64,000 nucleotides of DNA from contig JADJTK010000015.1 of the NCBI GenBank assembly GCA_016711225.1, positions 89,602-153,601 of the forward strand. The letters are read 5' to 3'. This DNA comes from Opitutaceae bacterium (GTDB taxonomy: Bacteria > Verrucomicrobiota > Verrucomicrobiia > Opitutales > Opitutaceae). A program made the position numbers and the translations under genes. Positions 36,442-45,736 of the stretch are shown here, piece after piece (within the stretch, counting starts at the first letter, position 1; each line of letters begins with the position of its first letter). Under the pieces are notes generated by a model. The model made no database searches and was not told where the DNA came from. It saw nothing but the letters and a program-made list of their open reading frames with translations.

Positions 36442-39195
36442 ATGAACCACCTCCTTCGCTCGATCCCCGCCGCCTTCAACCTCCAGTCTCACGCCCTCCT
36501 TTGTTCCGTGGCGATCCTGGCTCTCCTTCCGCGAGCCATCGGCGCCGACAACGCGGCCATCGCGCCAGTCGCCACCGTCGCCGCCAACACTGCGGTGATG
36601 CTAGAGTCCACCGCCGAAAGCCCGAGCAGTGCCCGCCTGGTATTCGGACCGATCTTATCGGACTACGTGTATGCCCTCGAATCGAGTTCGGATCTGACAA
36701 CCGGCCTCTGGACCAAGATCGCGGGTGCCCAACTCACCGATATCGGTGGCGCACGCGCCTGCGCCGTGTCAACCGCCACCGCCGCTCGCCGTTTCTACCG
36801 CCTCCAGATCTCCCCTTTCGAGGACGGAAAACTGGGGCTTTGTCCGACCCGGCCTCGGCTGTACTGGAATGAGCAGATCCATGCAAACGTCGACGACGAG
36901 CGGATGGCAGCCGACGTGAACGGCTTCTTCGACAATGTGCGCAGGCGCAAGATGAAGGCCTTCACGCCGGTTCCGAACGAGACCGAACGAAGTGCCATCG
37001 CCGCCGAAATGGAGGAGCAAGTGAACCGCAGCGAAGCGTTCTTCACGACAGCGATGGGCTATGGCCTCTGCGCGTTCCTCTCGAGTGAGCGCAGCGGACT
37101 CGCCGCCGCTCCCGGCCAGTCCGAGCTACCCAAGCACGACGAGCACCCCGACCACGCCGGCTACCAAGCGTATGCCGAGTGTTTCCTCACCGCATTGTGC
37201 GAGCGCGAGTTCGTTGAAGCTGATGGCGACCTCGCCCTCCGCGAGGCCCTCTATGCGATCGGGGTGCTCTACGATTGGCTGGTCCTGCCACCCGACTCCC
37301 CCTTGGCCACCCTCGCCCACCAACAGACCCTCGTCCTACTCGGGCGCATCGAGGCCAAGTGGCACTACTATACCAATCCGTCTTTCTCCGGCGGGCACTC
37401 CCGCTACGCCAACGTCTGCGCCCTGGCTGCCCTGTTGGCCATCGGCCAGGGATTCGACTCAGAGTCGCTACCCGACCGCATATCCTACGCGGAATGGCTT
37501 CGCCTCGTAGTCCGCAACTGGAGGGAAGGCTACAGCCCCACCCAGGCGTGGATGGCCCAGGATGGTGGTTACGGGATGGGTTGGGCCTACGGCCCGGAAT
37601 ACACCACCACCGACCCCTATGTGATGTGGGACAACGCCACCACCGAGGAGCGTTGGACCACCGACTGGCAGCGGGAATGTGCGTTGTTCCAGCTCTACGG
37701 CGCGCGCAACTCCGCCTACGACGAAACGGTCAACAATCTTAACGCCTACGAGACCTTCCCTCACTCGGGCGACGTCTTTAGCTCCGCGTTTTATATTCCC
37801 ACCTACGGAGCTCACCTTCTGCGCGCCCGATCGCCCGCCGCCACCTGGCTCTACCACCAGCTCGCCTCGCGCTACCGCTACAATTACTGGCCGCACCTGC
37901 TCTACTCCACCCCCGGCGACTTGGGCACCAGCCCCGCCGCGCTGCATCTGCCGCTCGCCCGGGCGTTCGGCGTCTCCGGCTATGTGCTCATGCGCGACAG
38001 CTGGGATCTGGCCGAGAACACCCTGCTCGAGTTCAAGAGCTCGGCCTACCACCACGTCAACCACCACCACCTCGACCAGAACGCCTTCACGATCTTCTTC
38101 CGCGGCCCCCTCGCCATCGACTCTGGCGGCTACAACATCTTCGGCGGCTACGGCTCCCCGCACTTCCGTAACTCCTACCGGCGTAGCATCGCCCACAACA
38201 CCATCCTCGTCTACAACCCGAAGGAAGAATTCATTTCCGACAAAGGTCGCGAATCCAACGACGGAGGACAAAAGTACGCCACCGCACCGATGGTCGAGTA
38301 CCCCACCCTCGCCCAGATGCAGCCCGGCGGCGCCAACGCCCTCGGGGGCGTCCTCGCCTTCGAAAACAACGACCGCTTCGCCTACACCTTGGGCGACGCG
38401 ACCAAGGCCTACGCCGCCGCCAAGCTCTCCGCCTTCCGTCGCTCCATCGTCTACCTGCGCAACTTCGCCGGCACCCACCCGGTGATCGTCGTCCACGACC
38501 GCGTCGTCAGCACCAACTTATCCTTCGCCAAAACCTACCTGCTCCACTCCATCAATCAGCCCGAGATCACCGGCCATAAGGTCGCCATCACCATCGACGA
38601 GGGCACCACCGGCAACAACCAGACGGCCGGCCTGATCCAGCAGACCGTCCTTCCCGCCGATGCGACGCTCACCGCCGTTGGCGGTATCGACGCGGACGGG
38701 GTCGATCGACGATTCTGGGTGGCCGACGACGGATCCGGGACGAAGGGGCGCAACTACAACGACAACATGAGCACCAAACCGGGCGATCTCGTAGCCATCC
38801 GCGAAGCCGGCCAGTGGCGCGTCGAGGTCAAACCGGGTAGCTCCCGCACCGCCGATTCGTTTCTCCACGTGCTCACGGTCGGCGACGGTGCCTCAATCAC
38901 CGCGGCGACGGTCACCCCGTTAGCCTCCGTCGAGGGCCTCGATGGCCTCGTCGTGAAATACCCGGATGCCGACAACGCCACGTGCCTAGTCTTCAATCAC
39001 GGAAGCGCTCCGGTGGAAGCGACGCTGAATCTATCCCTGGAGTCAGGCGTCAAGCACCTCATCGTCGTCGGGCTCACCCCGGGTGCGCGCTACGATGTCA
39101 CCTTCGGGTCCTCGGGGCTCCACCTGCACCTCAACCCGAATGGCACCAGACAAGCCTCGGGCCAGGGAGTGTTCGCCGCCGATCTGCCGCTCTAG
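36442..39195 (+). CDS. Secreted heparinase II/III-type polysaccharide lyase
   Basis: The 917-residue protein has a signal peptide (LLCSVAILALLPRAIGA), a Verrucomicrobia-style beta segment (about 50-125: YALESSSDLTTGLWTKIAG), an alpha/alpha toroid (about 140-480) and the heparinase II/III beta-sandwich starting around residue 535 with HHLDQNAFTIFF and LAIDSGGYN. The His/Tyr-rich part (YHHVNHHHLD) carries probable catalytic residues. It would cleave uronate-containing polysaccharides outside the cell by beta-elimination; substrate (heparan-like, alginate or ulvan-like) is not decidable here. It stands alone, 242 bp after the permease gene. Confidence 0.8.
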   Translation: MNHLLRSIPAAFNLQSHALLCSVAILALLPRAIGADNAAIAPVATVAANTAVMLESTAESPSSARLVFGPILSDYVYALESSSDLTTGLWTKIAGAQLTDIGGARACAVSTATAARRFYRLQISPFEDGKLGLCPTRPRLYWNEQIHANVDDERMAADVNGFFDNVRRRKMKAFTPVPNETERSAIAAEMEEQVNRSEAFFTTAMGYGLCAFLSSERSGLAAAPGQSELPKHDEHPDHAGYQAYAECFLTALCEREFVEADGDLALREALYAIGVLYDWLVLPPDSPLATLAHQQTLVLLGRIEAKWHYYTNPSFSGGHSRYANVCALAALLAIGQGFDSESLPDRISYAEWLRLVVRNWREGYSPTQAWMAQDGGYGMGWAYGPEYTTTDPYVMWDNATTEERWTTDWQRECALFQLYGARNSAYDETVNNLNAYETFPHSGDVFSSAFYIPTYGAHLLRARSPAATWLYHQLASRYRYNYWPHLLYSTPGDLGTSPAALHLPLARAFGVSGYVLMRDSWDLAENTLLEFKSSAYHHVNHHHLDQNAFTIFFRGPLAIDSGGYNIFGGYGSPHFRNSYRRSIAHNTILVYNPKEEFISDKGRESNDGGQKYATAPMVEYPTLAQMQPGGANALGGVLAFENNDRFAYTLGDATKAYAAAKLSAFRRSIVYLRNFAGTHPVIVVHDRVVSTNLSFAKTYLLHSINQPEITGHKVAITIDEGTTGNNQTAGLIQQTVLPADATLTAVGGIDADGVDRRFWVADDGSGTKGRNYNDNMSTKPGDLVAIREAGQWRVEVKPGSSRTADSFLHVLTVGDGASITAATVTPLASVEGLDGLVVKYPDADNATCLVFNHGSAPVEATLNLSLESGVKHLIVVGLTPGARYDVTFGSSGLHLHLNPNGTRQASGQGVFAADLPL

Positions 39196-39314
39196 CCCCA
39201 AGCCCCGTAGGCCAGCCGAGGCAAACCCGCACCCGCTTGGCCATTACGGATCGGCCACGAGGCCCGCGCGCCCCGTCGCAGGATCGGCCTAAGGAACGTT
39301 TCCCGAGTCGCCCG

Positions 39315-39524
39315 TTACGGGCCGCAGTCGACGATGAAGAAGCGTGCACTCGTGCCGTGTCCACCGATCGGCACCTGCACAAATCTCCCGCAACGCGGAC
39401 AGCGACCTTCGTAGGCCGTACCCGCGTGGTTCTTATAGAGCCGGCCATACACCCGGCACGCCGCGAAGTTCACGCCAAGGAACGGGCGAGGGAGCTTCTC
39501 AGGTTGGGTGGGCTGCGAATTCAT
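39315..39524 (-). CDS. Small zinc-ribbon-like conserved protein
   Basis: The 69-residue protein has the conserved core FLGVNFAACRVYGRLYKNH followed by GTAYEGRCPRCGRFVQVPIG and ARFF. The CPRC pair, with a cysteine earlier (AACR) and one late (VDCGP), could bind zinc. Similar short proteins occur in Planctomycetes and Verrucomicrobiota; no function is known to me. It is convergent with the lyase gene. Confidence 0.7.
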   Translation of the reverse strand: MNSQPTQPEKLPRPFLGVNFAACRVYGRLYKNHAGTAYEGRCPRCGRFVQVPIGGHGTSARFFIVDCGP

Positions 39525-39981
39525 GGATTGGGAGGTATGCCTCCTTCATCGGTGTTTTCCCGAGAAACTAAATGGGGCGTACGATCCATAGCCCTTCCCG
39601 TCACGGCAGGTCCATCGGGCTCGGTACCATTCGGCGCGCACTTTCATGTCCCGATCGCGACATGAAAGCGCACTGTCGATTTCAGGCTGCCTCGCCGTGC
39701 AGAATCGCGCAGAAAGGGAAGAGTATTCATAATTTCAGATACGAGCACCGTCCCGGTCCGCGCAGCGGACCCTTGAGCGAGGCGCTGGCAACCGACCGTT
39801 TCGCTCTGCCCCGACTTGAAACAACCCCCAAGGCGCCAATCGGCCTGGGGCTGCGCCTCGCTAGGCAATTTCCTCCCTCCACCTGGGCATTTCAGGGCCG
39901 ATTCTTGGGAGCCGTTTTCTTTAAATGCTGGTTATGCGCGATTTAGAAACTTGGCATCGGCCCTGCAATTGGGGGGGGCCC
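39525..39981. other. Intergenic region before the actin-like gene unit
   Basis: About 450 bp without a supported gene. It contains a perfect inverted repeat at 39641-39668 and a relatively AT-rich patch (39905-39950). A weak sigma-54-like site TTGGCATCGGCCCTGCAA at 39951-39968 keeps the GG/GC spacing but has mismatches, and it would start transcription only a few bases before the ATG at 39982. Confidence 0.4.
39641..39668. repeat. Perfect 10-bp inverted repeat
   Basis: CTTTCATGTC at 39641-39650 pairs with GACATGAAAG at 39659-39668 around CCGATCGC, itself nearly palindromic. There is no T-run. It could be a regulator binding site or terminator for minus-strand reading. Confidence 0.45.
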
Positions 39982-40434
39982 ATGCCAACCCTTGCCCCCA
40001 CCGAACTCCCCACCCCCGAGGCCGAACGCCTTTGGGTCGAGATCGCTGGGCAGGTGCGTGAAGCCTGCATCCTGCGCCGCCAGGGCCGCCACCACGCCAC
40101 GACCCAAATCCTCGAACGCACGCTTCCACCACTGATCCGCTCCTGGAGTGCCGAGTGCGCGCTGCCGGCCGCCGAAGCGAAGGCCCGGCTCAACCAGCTC
40201 TTCTCCGAGGAGCAGGCACGCGTCGAGAGCCATTGGATCATGGCCCGCTTCCTCAGCGACGACCCCGCCGCCGCCCGCCGCCTTTCCGCTTTCCCCTCCG
40301 AGCCCACGTCTATGAGCGCGGCCGCCATGTGGTTCCCCGCCATCGCCCCCCGCCGCATCCCTTTGGACGACGTCGCCGACATGATCGACGCCGCCCGCGA
40401 ACTCGACCGCAGCACCGTCCCTGCTGCGCGTTGA
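39982..40434 (+). CDS. Hypothetical protein encoded upstream of the actin-like gene
   Basis: The 150-residue product is largely helical: EAERLWVEIAGQVREACILR and IPLDDVADMIDAARELDRS. No membrane segment, metal motif or known domain is seen. The ATG at 39982 follows a poly-G tract that acts as a rough ribosome site; the frame is also open back to 39925. It ends 38 bp before the MamK-like gene on the same strand, so the two are probably co-transcribed and it may be a partner of the filament. Confidence 0.6.
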   Translation: MPTLAPTELPTPEAERLWVEIAGQVREACILRRQGRHHATTQILERTLPPLIRSWSAECALPAAEAKARLNQLFSEEQARVESHWIMARFLSDDPAAARRLSAFPSEPTSMSAAAMWFPAIAPRRIPLDDVADMIDAARELDRSTVPAAR

Positions 40435-40472
40435 TCCTCTCAGTCAAAAATCAGTCCAACCAAACCAAGTCC

Positions 40473-41588
40473 ATGAAGCACTCCTCCAACTCCGCACTGC
40501 TCGAAGAACCCGTCGTCCAGACGGCCAAAGAAACGCTGCTCGTCGGTCTCGACCTCGGCACCAACACCTCCGCCCTGCTCGCCGGCTCGCCGAAATCCTC
40601 CGATATCAGTATCCGCGAGACCATCCCCAGCATCGTCGGCTACGCCAAGGACGGCATCCTCGACGGCGTGCTGCCCGGCAACGCCACCATGCTCTTCGGG
40701 CACGACGCGCTCAAGCGGAAGCTCTACCTCAATCTCGTGCGCCCCCTGAAGGGCGGCAACATCGCCGACCTCGCCAGCGCGCGTCACTTCGCCCGCCACC
40801 TGCGTTCGCGTCTGACCGTCAATGGCAACACCGAGATCCGCGCCGTCATCGGCGTACCCGCCAAGGCCGATCCCGCCGCCCGCGAAGCACTGCGCCAAGC
40901 CTTCACTGGCGTCTTCGACAAGGTCCTCTTCATTCCCGAGCCCTTCCTGGCCGCCCTGGGTATGCGCGACGAATCCCGCCTGGGCGATGCCGACTACGCC
41001 GATCCGGTGCGCAACGCGCTCTTCATCGACATCGGCGGTGGCTCCACCGATTTGTGCCTGATGCGCGGCTACTACCCGCTCCCCGAGGACCAAGTCAGCT
41101 CCACCTTTGCCGGCGACGCCATCGACCAGCACATTTCCACCTCGATTCTCCAGATGTATCCCGACTGCCAGATCTCGCTGCACAAGGTCTGCGAGACCAA
41201 GGAGCGCCACTCCTTCGTGATGAGCCCGGAGACCCAAGTGACCATCGATCTCGTCGTCGCCGGCCGCACGCGCCAATTCGACGTAGCCGAACAGGTCGGC
41301 GCCGGCTGCGACGCGCTGCTTAAGCACATCCTCGATCTGGCCCGCAGCCTCATCGCCCGCGCCGACCCGGATGCCGTGCCCGAGCTGCTGCAAAACATCG
41401 TGCTCACCGGCGGCGGTAGCCTCATCCGCGGCCTGGGCGTGGCCCTGCAGACCCTGCTCATCGAGGATGGCTACGAGAACCCGAAGGTCTCGGTCATGGG
41501 CCCCAACTACAAGGAGCAGGTCGCCCGTGGCGCGCTCAAGGCCGCCCACCAGGCCAAGGACCGCCAGTGGCAGACGATCCTGCGCTAG
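40473..41588 (+). CDS. MamK-like bacterial actin (filament-forming ATPase)
   Basis: The 371-residue protein has the actin-fold motifs: phosphate-1 GLDLGTNTSAL (25-35), phosphate-2 FIDIGGGSTDL (184-194) and adenosine motif VLTGGGSLIRGL (310-321). Segments such as IPSIVGYAKDGIL, AVIGVPAKADPAAREAL, FIPEPFLAALGM and PLPEDQVSSTFAGDAIDQH follow the pattern of MamK, the actin that aligns magnetosomes, more than MreB, ParM or DnaK. MamK is about 350 residues. No other magnetosome gene is in the window. It may organise another cell structure. A terminator follows at 41689. Confidence 0.8.
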   Translation: MKHSSNSALLEEPVVQTAKETLLVGLDLGTNTSALLAGSPKSSDISIRETIPSIVGYAKDGILDGVLPGNATMLFGHDALKRKLYLNLVRPLKGGNIADLASARHFARHLRSRLTVNGNTEIRAVIGVPAKADPAAREALRQAFTGVFDKVLFIPEPFLAALGMRDESRLGDADYADPVRNALFIDIGGGSTDLCLMRGYYPLPEDQVSSTFAGDAIDQHISTSILQMYPDCQISLHKVCETKERHSFVMSPETQVTIDLVVAGRTRQFDVAEQVGAGCDALLKHILDLARSLIARADPDAVPELLQNIVLTGGGSLIRGLGVALQTLLIEDGYENPKVSVMGPNYKEQVARGALKAAHQAKDRQWQTILR

Positions 41589-41688
41589 TATTTGGGCGAC
41601 CCCCTCAACGCGGGGCCGCGAAGCCGCCGAAATTCCGTCGACTGCCTTTCGCATTTATCAGCCGGTTTGGTTGATATTCAGGGGACTG

Positions 41689-41720
41689 AACCCCCGGCCG
41701 ACAGCGGCCGGGGGTTTCTT
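41689..41720 (+). terminator. Rho-independent terminator after the actin-like gene
   Basis: Arms CCCCCGGCC (41691-41699) and GGCCGGGGG (41706-41714) with a 6-nt loop are flanked by AA upstream and TTTCTT downstream, a textbook stem and U-tract. It separates the actin-like unit from the glycan locus that starts at 41776. Confidence 0.8.
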
Positions 41721-41775
41721 CCACGGAAAGAGACAACGCCGCCTGTGTGGCCAGAATGAAAACACAACGCCCGTT

Positions 41776-42363
41776 ATGAATGCAGTCGCAGAAGCCCCTT
41801 TCACCACCCGGACCTATACCGGGGCGCTGGCCGATTTCCTCACCCATTTCGATTGGAGCCCCGTCGACCGCCTGGCCGAACGCATCCGCCAGTTGTGGAC
41901 CGAGGATCGCCAACTCTTCTTATGCGGCAATGGCGGCAGCGCCGCCAACGCCCTGCACCTCGCCAACGACCTCCTCTATGGGGTGGCTCCCGCAGGCCGC
42001 GCCATCCGCGCCGATTGCCTGTGCGCCAATTCCTCGGTGCTCACCTGCCTGGCCAACGACACCGGCTTTGAGAACGTCTTCGCGCTCCAACTGCGCGCCA
42101 AGGCCCTCGCCGGCGACGGACTGATCGTCTTCTCCGGCAGCGGCAACTCCGCCAACATCCTTCACGCCGTCGCCGAGGCGCGCAAAATGGGCGTCTGGAC
42201 CTGCGGGATCCTCGGATTCTCCGGCGGCGCCGCCCTCCACCTCGTCGACGACGTCATCCACTTCCCCCTCGACGACATGGAGCTCTCCGAGGACCTCCAG
42301 ATGGTCGTCGGCCACAGCATCAAACGCATCCTCCGGGCTGCGGCAAAGGGTCCCGGTCAGTGA
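41776..42363 (+). CDS. gmhA: SIS-domain isomerase, phosphoheptose isomerase-like (GmhA)
   Basis: The 195-residue protein is one SIS domain: CGNGGSAANALHLANDLL (50-67) is the sugar-phosphate site seen in GmhA/DiaA proteins, followed by FSGSGNSANILHAVAEARK. GmhA turns sedoheptulose 7-phosphate into D-glycero-manno-heptose 7-phosphate. The kinase/nucleotidyltransferase, epimerases and HAD phosphatase downstream support a heptose-type pathway. The frame is open upstream but the terminator and ATG at 41776 define the start. Confidence 0.8.
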   Translation: MNAVAEAPFTTRTYTGALADFLTHFDWSPVDRLAERIRQLWTEDRQLFLCGNGGSAANALHLANDLLYGVAPAGRAIRADCLCANSSVLTCLANDTGFENVFALQLRAKALAGDGLIVFSGSGNSANILHAVAEARKMGVWTCGILGFSGGAALHLVDDVIHFPLDDMELSEDLQMVVGHSIKRILRAAAKGPGQ

Positions 42364-42523
42364 AGCCGTCCGTCGTCGACATTCCTTTTCGCCCGCCCTT
42401 CGCCGGCCTCGCCCACTTGCCGCAGCCCATCGCGGATTACCCCCGAAACGCCGCCAGCCCGCTACTGCGCGCGCCACAGGCCCCATCCGCACGCCCATGA
42501 TTCATATCCCTCTTCAACGTCAG

Positions 42524-44063
42524 ATGCCGGATCTCACGACCAAAGAACTCGCGTTCTCCGAGGCGCCAGCCGTGATGGACGATCTCCGAAGTCGCGGACT
42601 ACGCATCGTGCAATGCCACGGCACGTTTGACCTCCTCCACCCCGGTCACCTCGTGCATTTCGAAGAGGCCAGGGCCCTCGGCGACGTACTGGTGGTCACG
42701 CTCACAGCTGGTAACTTTTGTCAACAAAGGCCCCGGCCGGCCGTTTTTCGATGATGCCACGCGGGTCAAATCGATCGCATCGCTGGCCATCGTTGACCAT
42801 GTTGTGGTCGTGCCCTACCCCGCCGCTGTCGAGGCGATCGAATGCATTCAACCAACGGTCTATTGCAAGGGACGTGAATACGAGGATCAGAATAACGACG
42901 TAACCGGCAATATCCGGGCCGATGTGGAAGCGGTAGCCAGGGTCGGCGGCACCGTGCATTATGTAGGCTCGGTTGTTTTCAGCTCCAGCCGGCTGATTAA
43001 TTGCGCCTTCAACGCAGTCTCGAAAAGCGCCAACAATTTCTGTCGCGAGCTCGCGACCCGCTACACGCCGGAGGATTTTCGCACCGCCGTCGACCGCTTC
43101 AACCGGCTCCGCGTATTGGTCGTCGGTGACATCATCTTCGATCGTTATTGCCAGGTTAATGTTCAGGGCCTGACCTCAAAAAACCGCACCCTTTCCGCTC
43201 GATTCATTGAAGAGGAAACCCAAGCTGGCGGCGCACTTGCCATCGCGCGCCACATCGCCGCCTTCGCCGGCTCTGTCGATGTCCTGAGCTTGGCAGGCCC
43301 GGAACCATGGGTCGATGCCCTGCTGAACACTCACCTCGGCGGACGGATCCAGCACATTCTCCGCCGCCCTAACTTCACCACGGTGGTGAAGCTGCGTTAC
43401 ATCGAAAGCGCCAAACGCAGCGCAGAACTCAACAAGCTCTTTGCGGTCAACTTCCTCGACCAAGAACCGCCAGGCCCGGAGGCCGAAGAAGAAGTGTGTC
43501 GCGCGCTTCGCGCCATTGTCGGCAACTACGACCTCGTGGTGGTCGCCGATTTCGGCCATGGATTGCTCCAGCCTCGCGTGCGTGAACTCGTCCAGGAGAA
43601 GGCCCGCTGCTGGCGTTAAACTGCCAAACCAACAGTTTCACCACGGCTACCTGATCAACCGGCAATACCAGCGCCGATTTCTTCTCCTCGACGAGCAAAA
43701 CTCCCGTTGGCCTGCGGCCAGCGGAAGCACGACTTCACCCGGGAGCTCCAAGCGCTCGCCCGTTCTTTCGGCAGCCGCTGTGCCTGGCTCACTCGCGGAT
43801 CGAAGGATTCGATTGGCCTCGATCTTCGCAGCGGCGATCAAGCGGCCGCTCCCCCGCTCGAGAACCAAGTGGTCGATACCGTGGGCGCTGGCGACGCCTT
43901 CTACAGCCTCACCTCACTCGCCGGCGCAACGGACGTGCCGATTGACCTCGCCACGTTCATGGGGCAACTCGCCGGCGCCCAGGCCGTTCGTATCGTCGGC
44001 AACGCGACTCCCATCCGCAAAGACAAGCTGCTCAAGGGTGGGCAATCCCTGCTCGCCTACTGA
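42524..44063 (+). CDS. Fused nucleotidyltransferase-sugar kinase, HldE-like with reversed domain order (several frame breaks)
   Basis: The N-terminal part has the cytidylyltransferase-fold motif CHGTFDLLHPGHLVHFEEAR. After a frame break near 42710 it continues FVNKGPGRPFFDDATRVKSI and VYCKGREYEDQNNDV. From about 43110 a PfkB/RfaE-like kinase follows (VLVVGDIIFDRYCQVNVQGL, VVVADFGHGLL, LLALNCQTNS, VDTVGAGDAF). Breaks lie near 42710, 43606, 43637, 43677 and 43705. Standard HldE is kinase first; here the order is reversed. It would phosphorylate and nucleotide-activate a heptose or related sugar. The start could also be 42497. Confidence 0.7.
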
Positions 44064-44075
44064 CCGCTCTCCCCG

Positions 44076-44798
44076 ATGAACTGCCTAGTCACAGGTGCGG
44101 CCGGATTCATTGCCAGCCACCTCACCGATTTGCTCCTCTCCTCCGGCCATTCCGTTGTGGCCGTGGACGATTTCTCAACCGGCCGCGAAATCAATCTGGC
44201 CACAGCCAGCCGGCATTCGCAATTCACGCTGATACGCAAGAGCGTCGCCGAACTTGCCCCGCCCGACTTGGGCGGTGCCCCGATCGATTGGGTCTTTCAC
44301 CTCGCCGGGCGGGCGGACCTCGTACCTTCGATCCAGAACCCTGCGGACTATTTCCGCACCAACGTCGAGGGCACCTTCCGCGTACTGGAGCTCGCCCGCG
44401 GGCTGGGCGTGAAACGCTTCGTCTACGCCGCGAGCTCCACCTGCTACGGACTCGCGGAGACAACGCCGACTCCCGAGTCGTACCCGTGCACACCGCGCCA
44501 CCCGTACGGATTGACTAAATACCTCGGCGAGCAGCTCGTCCTGCATTGGGCACTCGTCTACGGGCTGCCCGCGGTCTCGCTGCGCCTCTTCAATGTCTAC
44601 GGGCCGCGCAGCCGCACGACGGGCGCGTACGGCGCCGTCTTCGGTGTCTTCCTCACGCCGAAGCTCGCGCGGCAGCCGTTCACCGTCGTCGGCGACGGAA
44701 ACCAGACACGCGACTTCACCTACGTGACCGACGTTGCCGCTGCCTTCCTCGCCGCGGCCTCGTCACCGGCGGCGCCGGATACGTTGGCTCGACCTTAA
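44076..44798 (+). CDS. NAD-dependent sugar-nucleotide epimerase/dehydratase, 3' end lost
   Basis: SDR-extended protein. The NAD site is VTGAAGFIASHL, the catalytic serine is in ASSTCYGLAE and the YxxxK motif is YGLTK. LRLFNVYGPRS and GDGNQTRDFTYVTDVAAAFL are GalE-type landmarks. Homology stops near 44757, where the next epimerase starts abruptly, so the C-terminal ~75 residues with substrate contacts are missing. The last residues to 44798 are out of family. Start at 44076 is 12 bp after the kinase end. Confidence 0.75.
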   Translation: MNCLVTGAAGFIASHLTDLLLSSGHSVVAVDDFSTGREINLATASRHSQFTLIRKSVAELAPPDLGGAPIDWVFHLAGRADLVPSIQNPADYFRTNVEGTFRVLELARGLGVKRFVYAASSTCYGLAETTPTPESYPCTPRHPYGLTKYLGEQLVLHWALVYGLPAVSLRLFNVYGPRSRTTGAYGAVFGVFLTPKLARQPFTVVGDGNQTRDFTYVTDVAAAFLAAASSPAAPDTLARP

Positions 44799-45736
44799 CG
44801 CCCCTCCTGCTGGAGGCCGGATACGAGGTCCGCGTCCTTGATCTCTTCCTCTACGGCGAGCACGTGCTCGACGCCGTCAAGGCACACCCCCAACTCACCC
44901 TCATCAAGGGCGATCTCCGCGATACCACGCTGCTGCGACGCTCCCTCACCGGCTGCGACGCGGTCATCCATCTCGCCTCCATTTCCAACGATCCGAGCTT
45001 CGAACTCGATCCAACCCTGGGCAAGTCGATCAACTACGACGCCTTCCTGCCGTTGGTGGACATCGCGAAGGACAGCGGCGTCCGCCGCTTCATTTATGCC
45101 TCGTCATCGAGCGTCTACGGCATCAAGGACGAAGCAAACGTTACCGAGGAGCTTCCGCTCAAGCCGCTGACGGACTATTCAAAGTTCAAGGCAATGTGCG
45201 AGGACGAGCTATTGCGCCGCCGCGCGCCGGGCTTCGCCACCCTGATTATTCGGCCGGCGACCGTCTGCGGGTATTCGCCACGGCTGCGCCTCGACCTTTC
45301 GGTGAATATTCTGACCAATCACGCGATCAACAAAGGCAAGATTTCGGTCTTCGGCGGCAGCCAGCTTCGGCCGAATTTCCACGTCCGTGATTGTGCCGAG
45401 CTCTATGTAAAAGCACTGGCGTGGCCGACCGAAAAGATCGACGGAGGGATCTACAATGCCGGTTATCAGAATCTCTCCATTCGCGACATCGCCGAGCTGG
45501 TCCGTTCCATCATCGGCACCAACGTCGCCATCGAGTCAGTCCCGACCGATGATCTGCGTTCCTATCACATCTCCTCGGAGAAGATCCAACGGGAACTTGG
45601 GTACAATCCCCGATTCAGCATTGCGGAAGCCGTGCGCGACCTGAAGGCCGCCTTCGATGCCGGCCGAGTCCAAGAACCGATGACGCGCACCGTCTATTAC
45701 AACATCAAGCGAATGCAGGAGGTCCGCCTGACATGA
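44759..45736 (+). CDS. NAD-dependent epimerase/dehydratase, 5' end lost at junction
   Basis: The readable part starts directly at LVTGGAGYVGSTLTPLLLEA with no start codon. It has the catalytic SSSSVYG and the YxxxK motif in TDYSKFKAM, then IRPATVCGYSPRLRLDLSV and IYNAGYQNLSIRDIAELV. This resembles nucleotide-sugar epimerases of heptose or dTDP-sugar type. The upstream in-frame codons are a shadow of the preceding epimerase. A deletion has joined the two genes. The stop overlaps the transketolase start (ATGA). Confidence 0.75.
   Translation, partial: LVTGGAGYVGSTLTPLLLEAGYEVRVLDLFLYGEHVLDAVKAHPQLTLIKGDLRDTTLLRRSLTGCDAVIHLASISNDPSFELDPTLGKSINYDAFLPLVDIAKDSGVRRFIYASSSSVYGIKDEANVTEELPLKPLTDYSKFKAMCEDELLRRRAPGFATLIIRPATVCGYSPRLRLDLSVNILTNHAINKGKISVFGGSQLRPNFHVRDCAELYVKALAWPTEKIDGGIYNAGYQNLSIRDIAELVRSIIGTNVAIESVPTDDLRSYHISSEKIQRELGYNPRFSIAEAVRDLKAAFDAGRVQEPMTRTVYYNIKRMQEVRLT

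Noticed and set aside
39572..39946. A 124-codon open frame before the actin unit
   Set aside because: The translation lacks domain or signal features and spans an inverted repeat and AT-rich DNA, so it was described as intergenic.
39951..39968. A second sigma-54 promoter before the gene at 39982
   Set aside because: GG/GC spacing is right but there are several mismatches, and the start site would fall about 4 nt before the ATG. Kept only as a remark in the intergenic entry.
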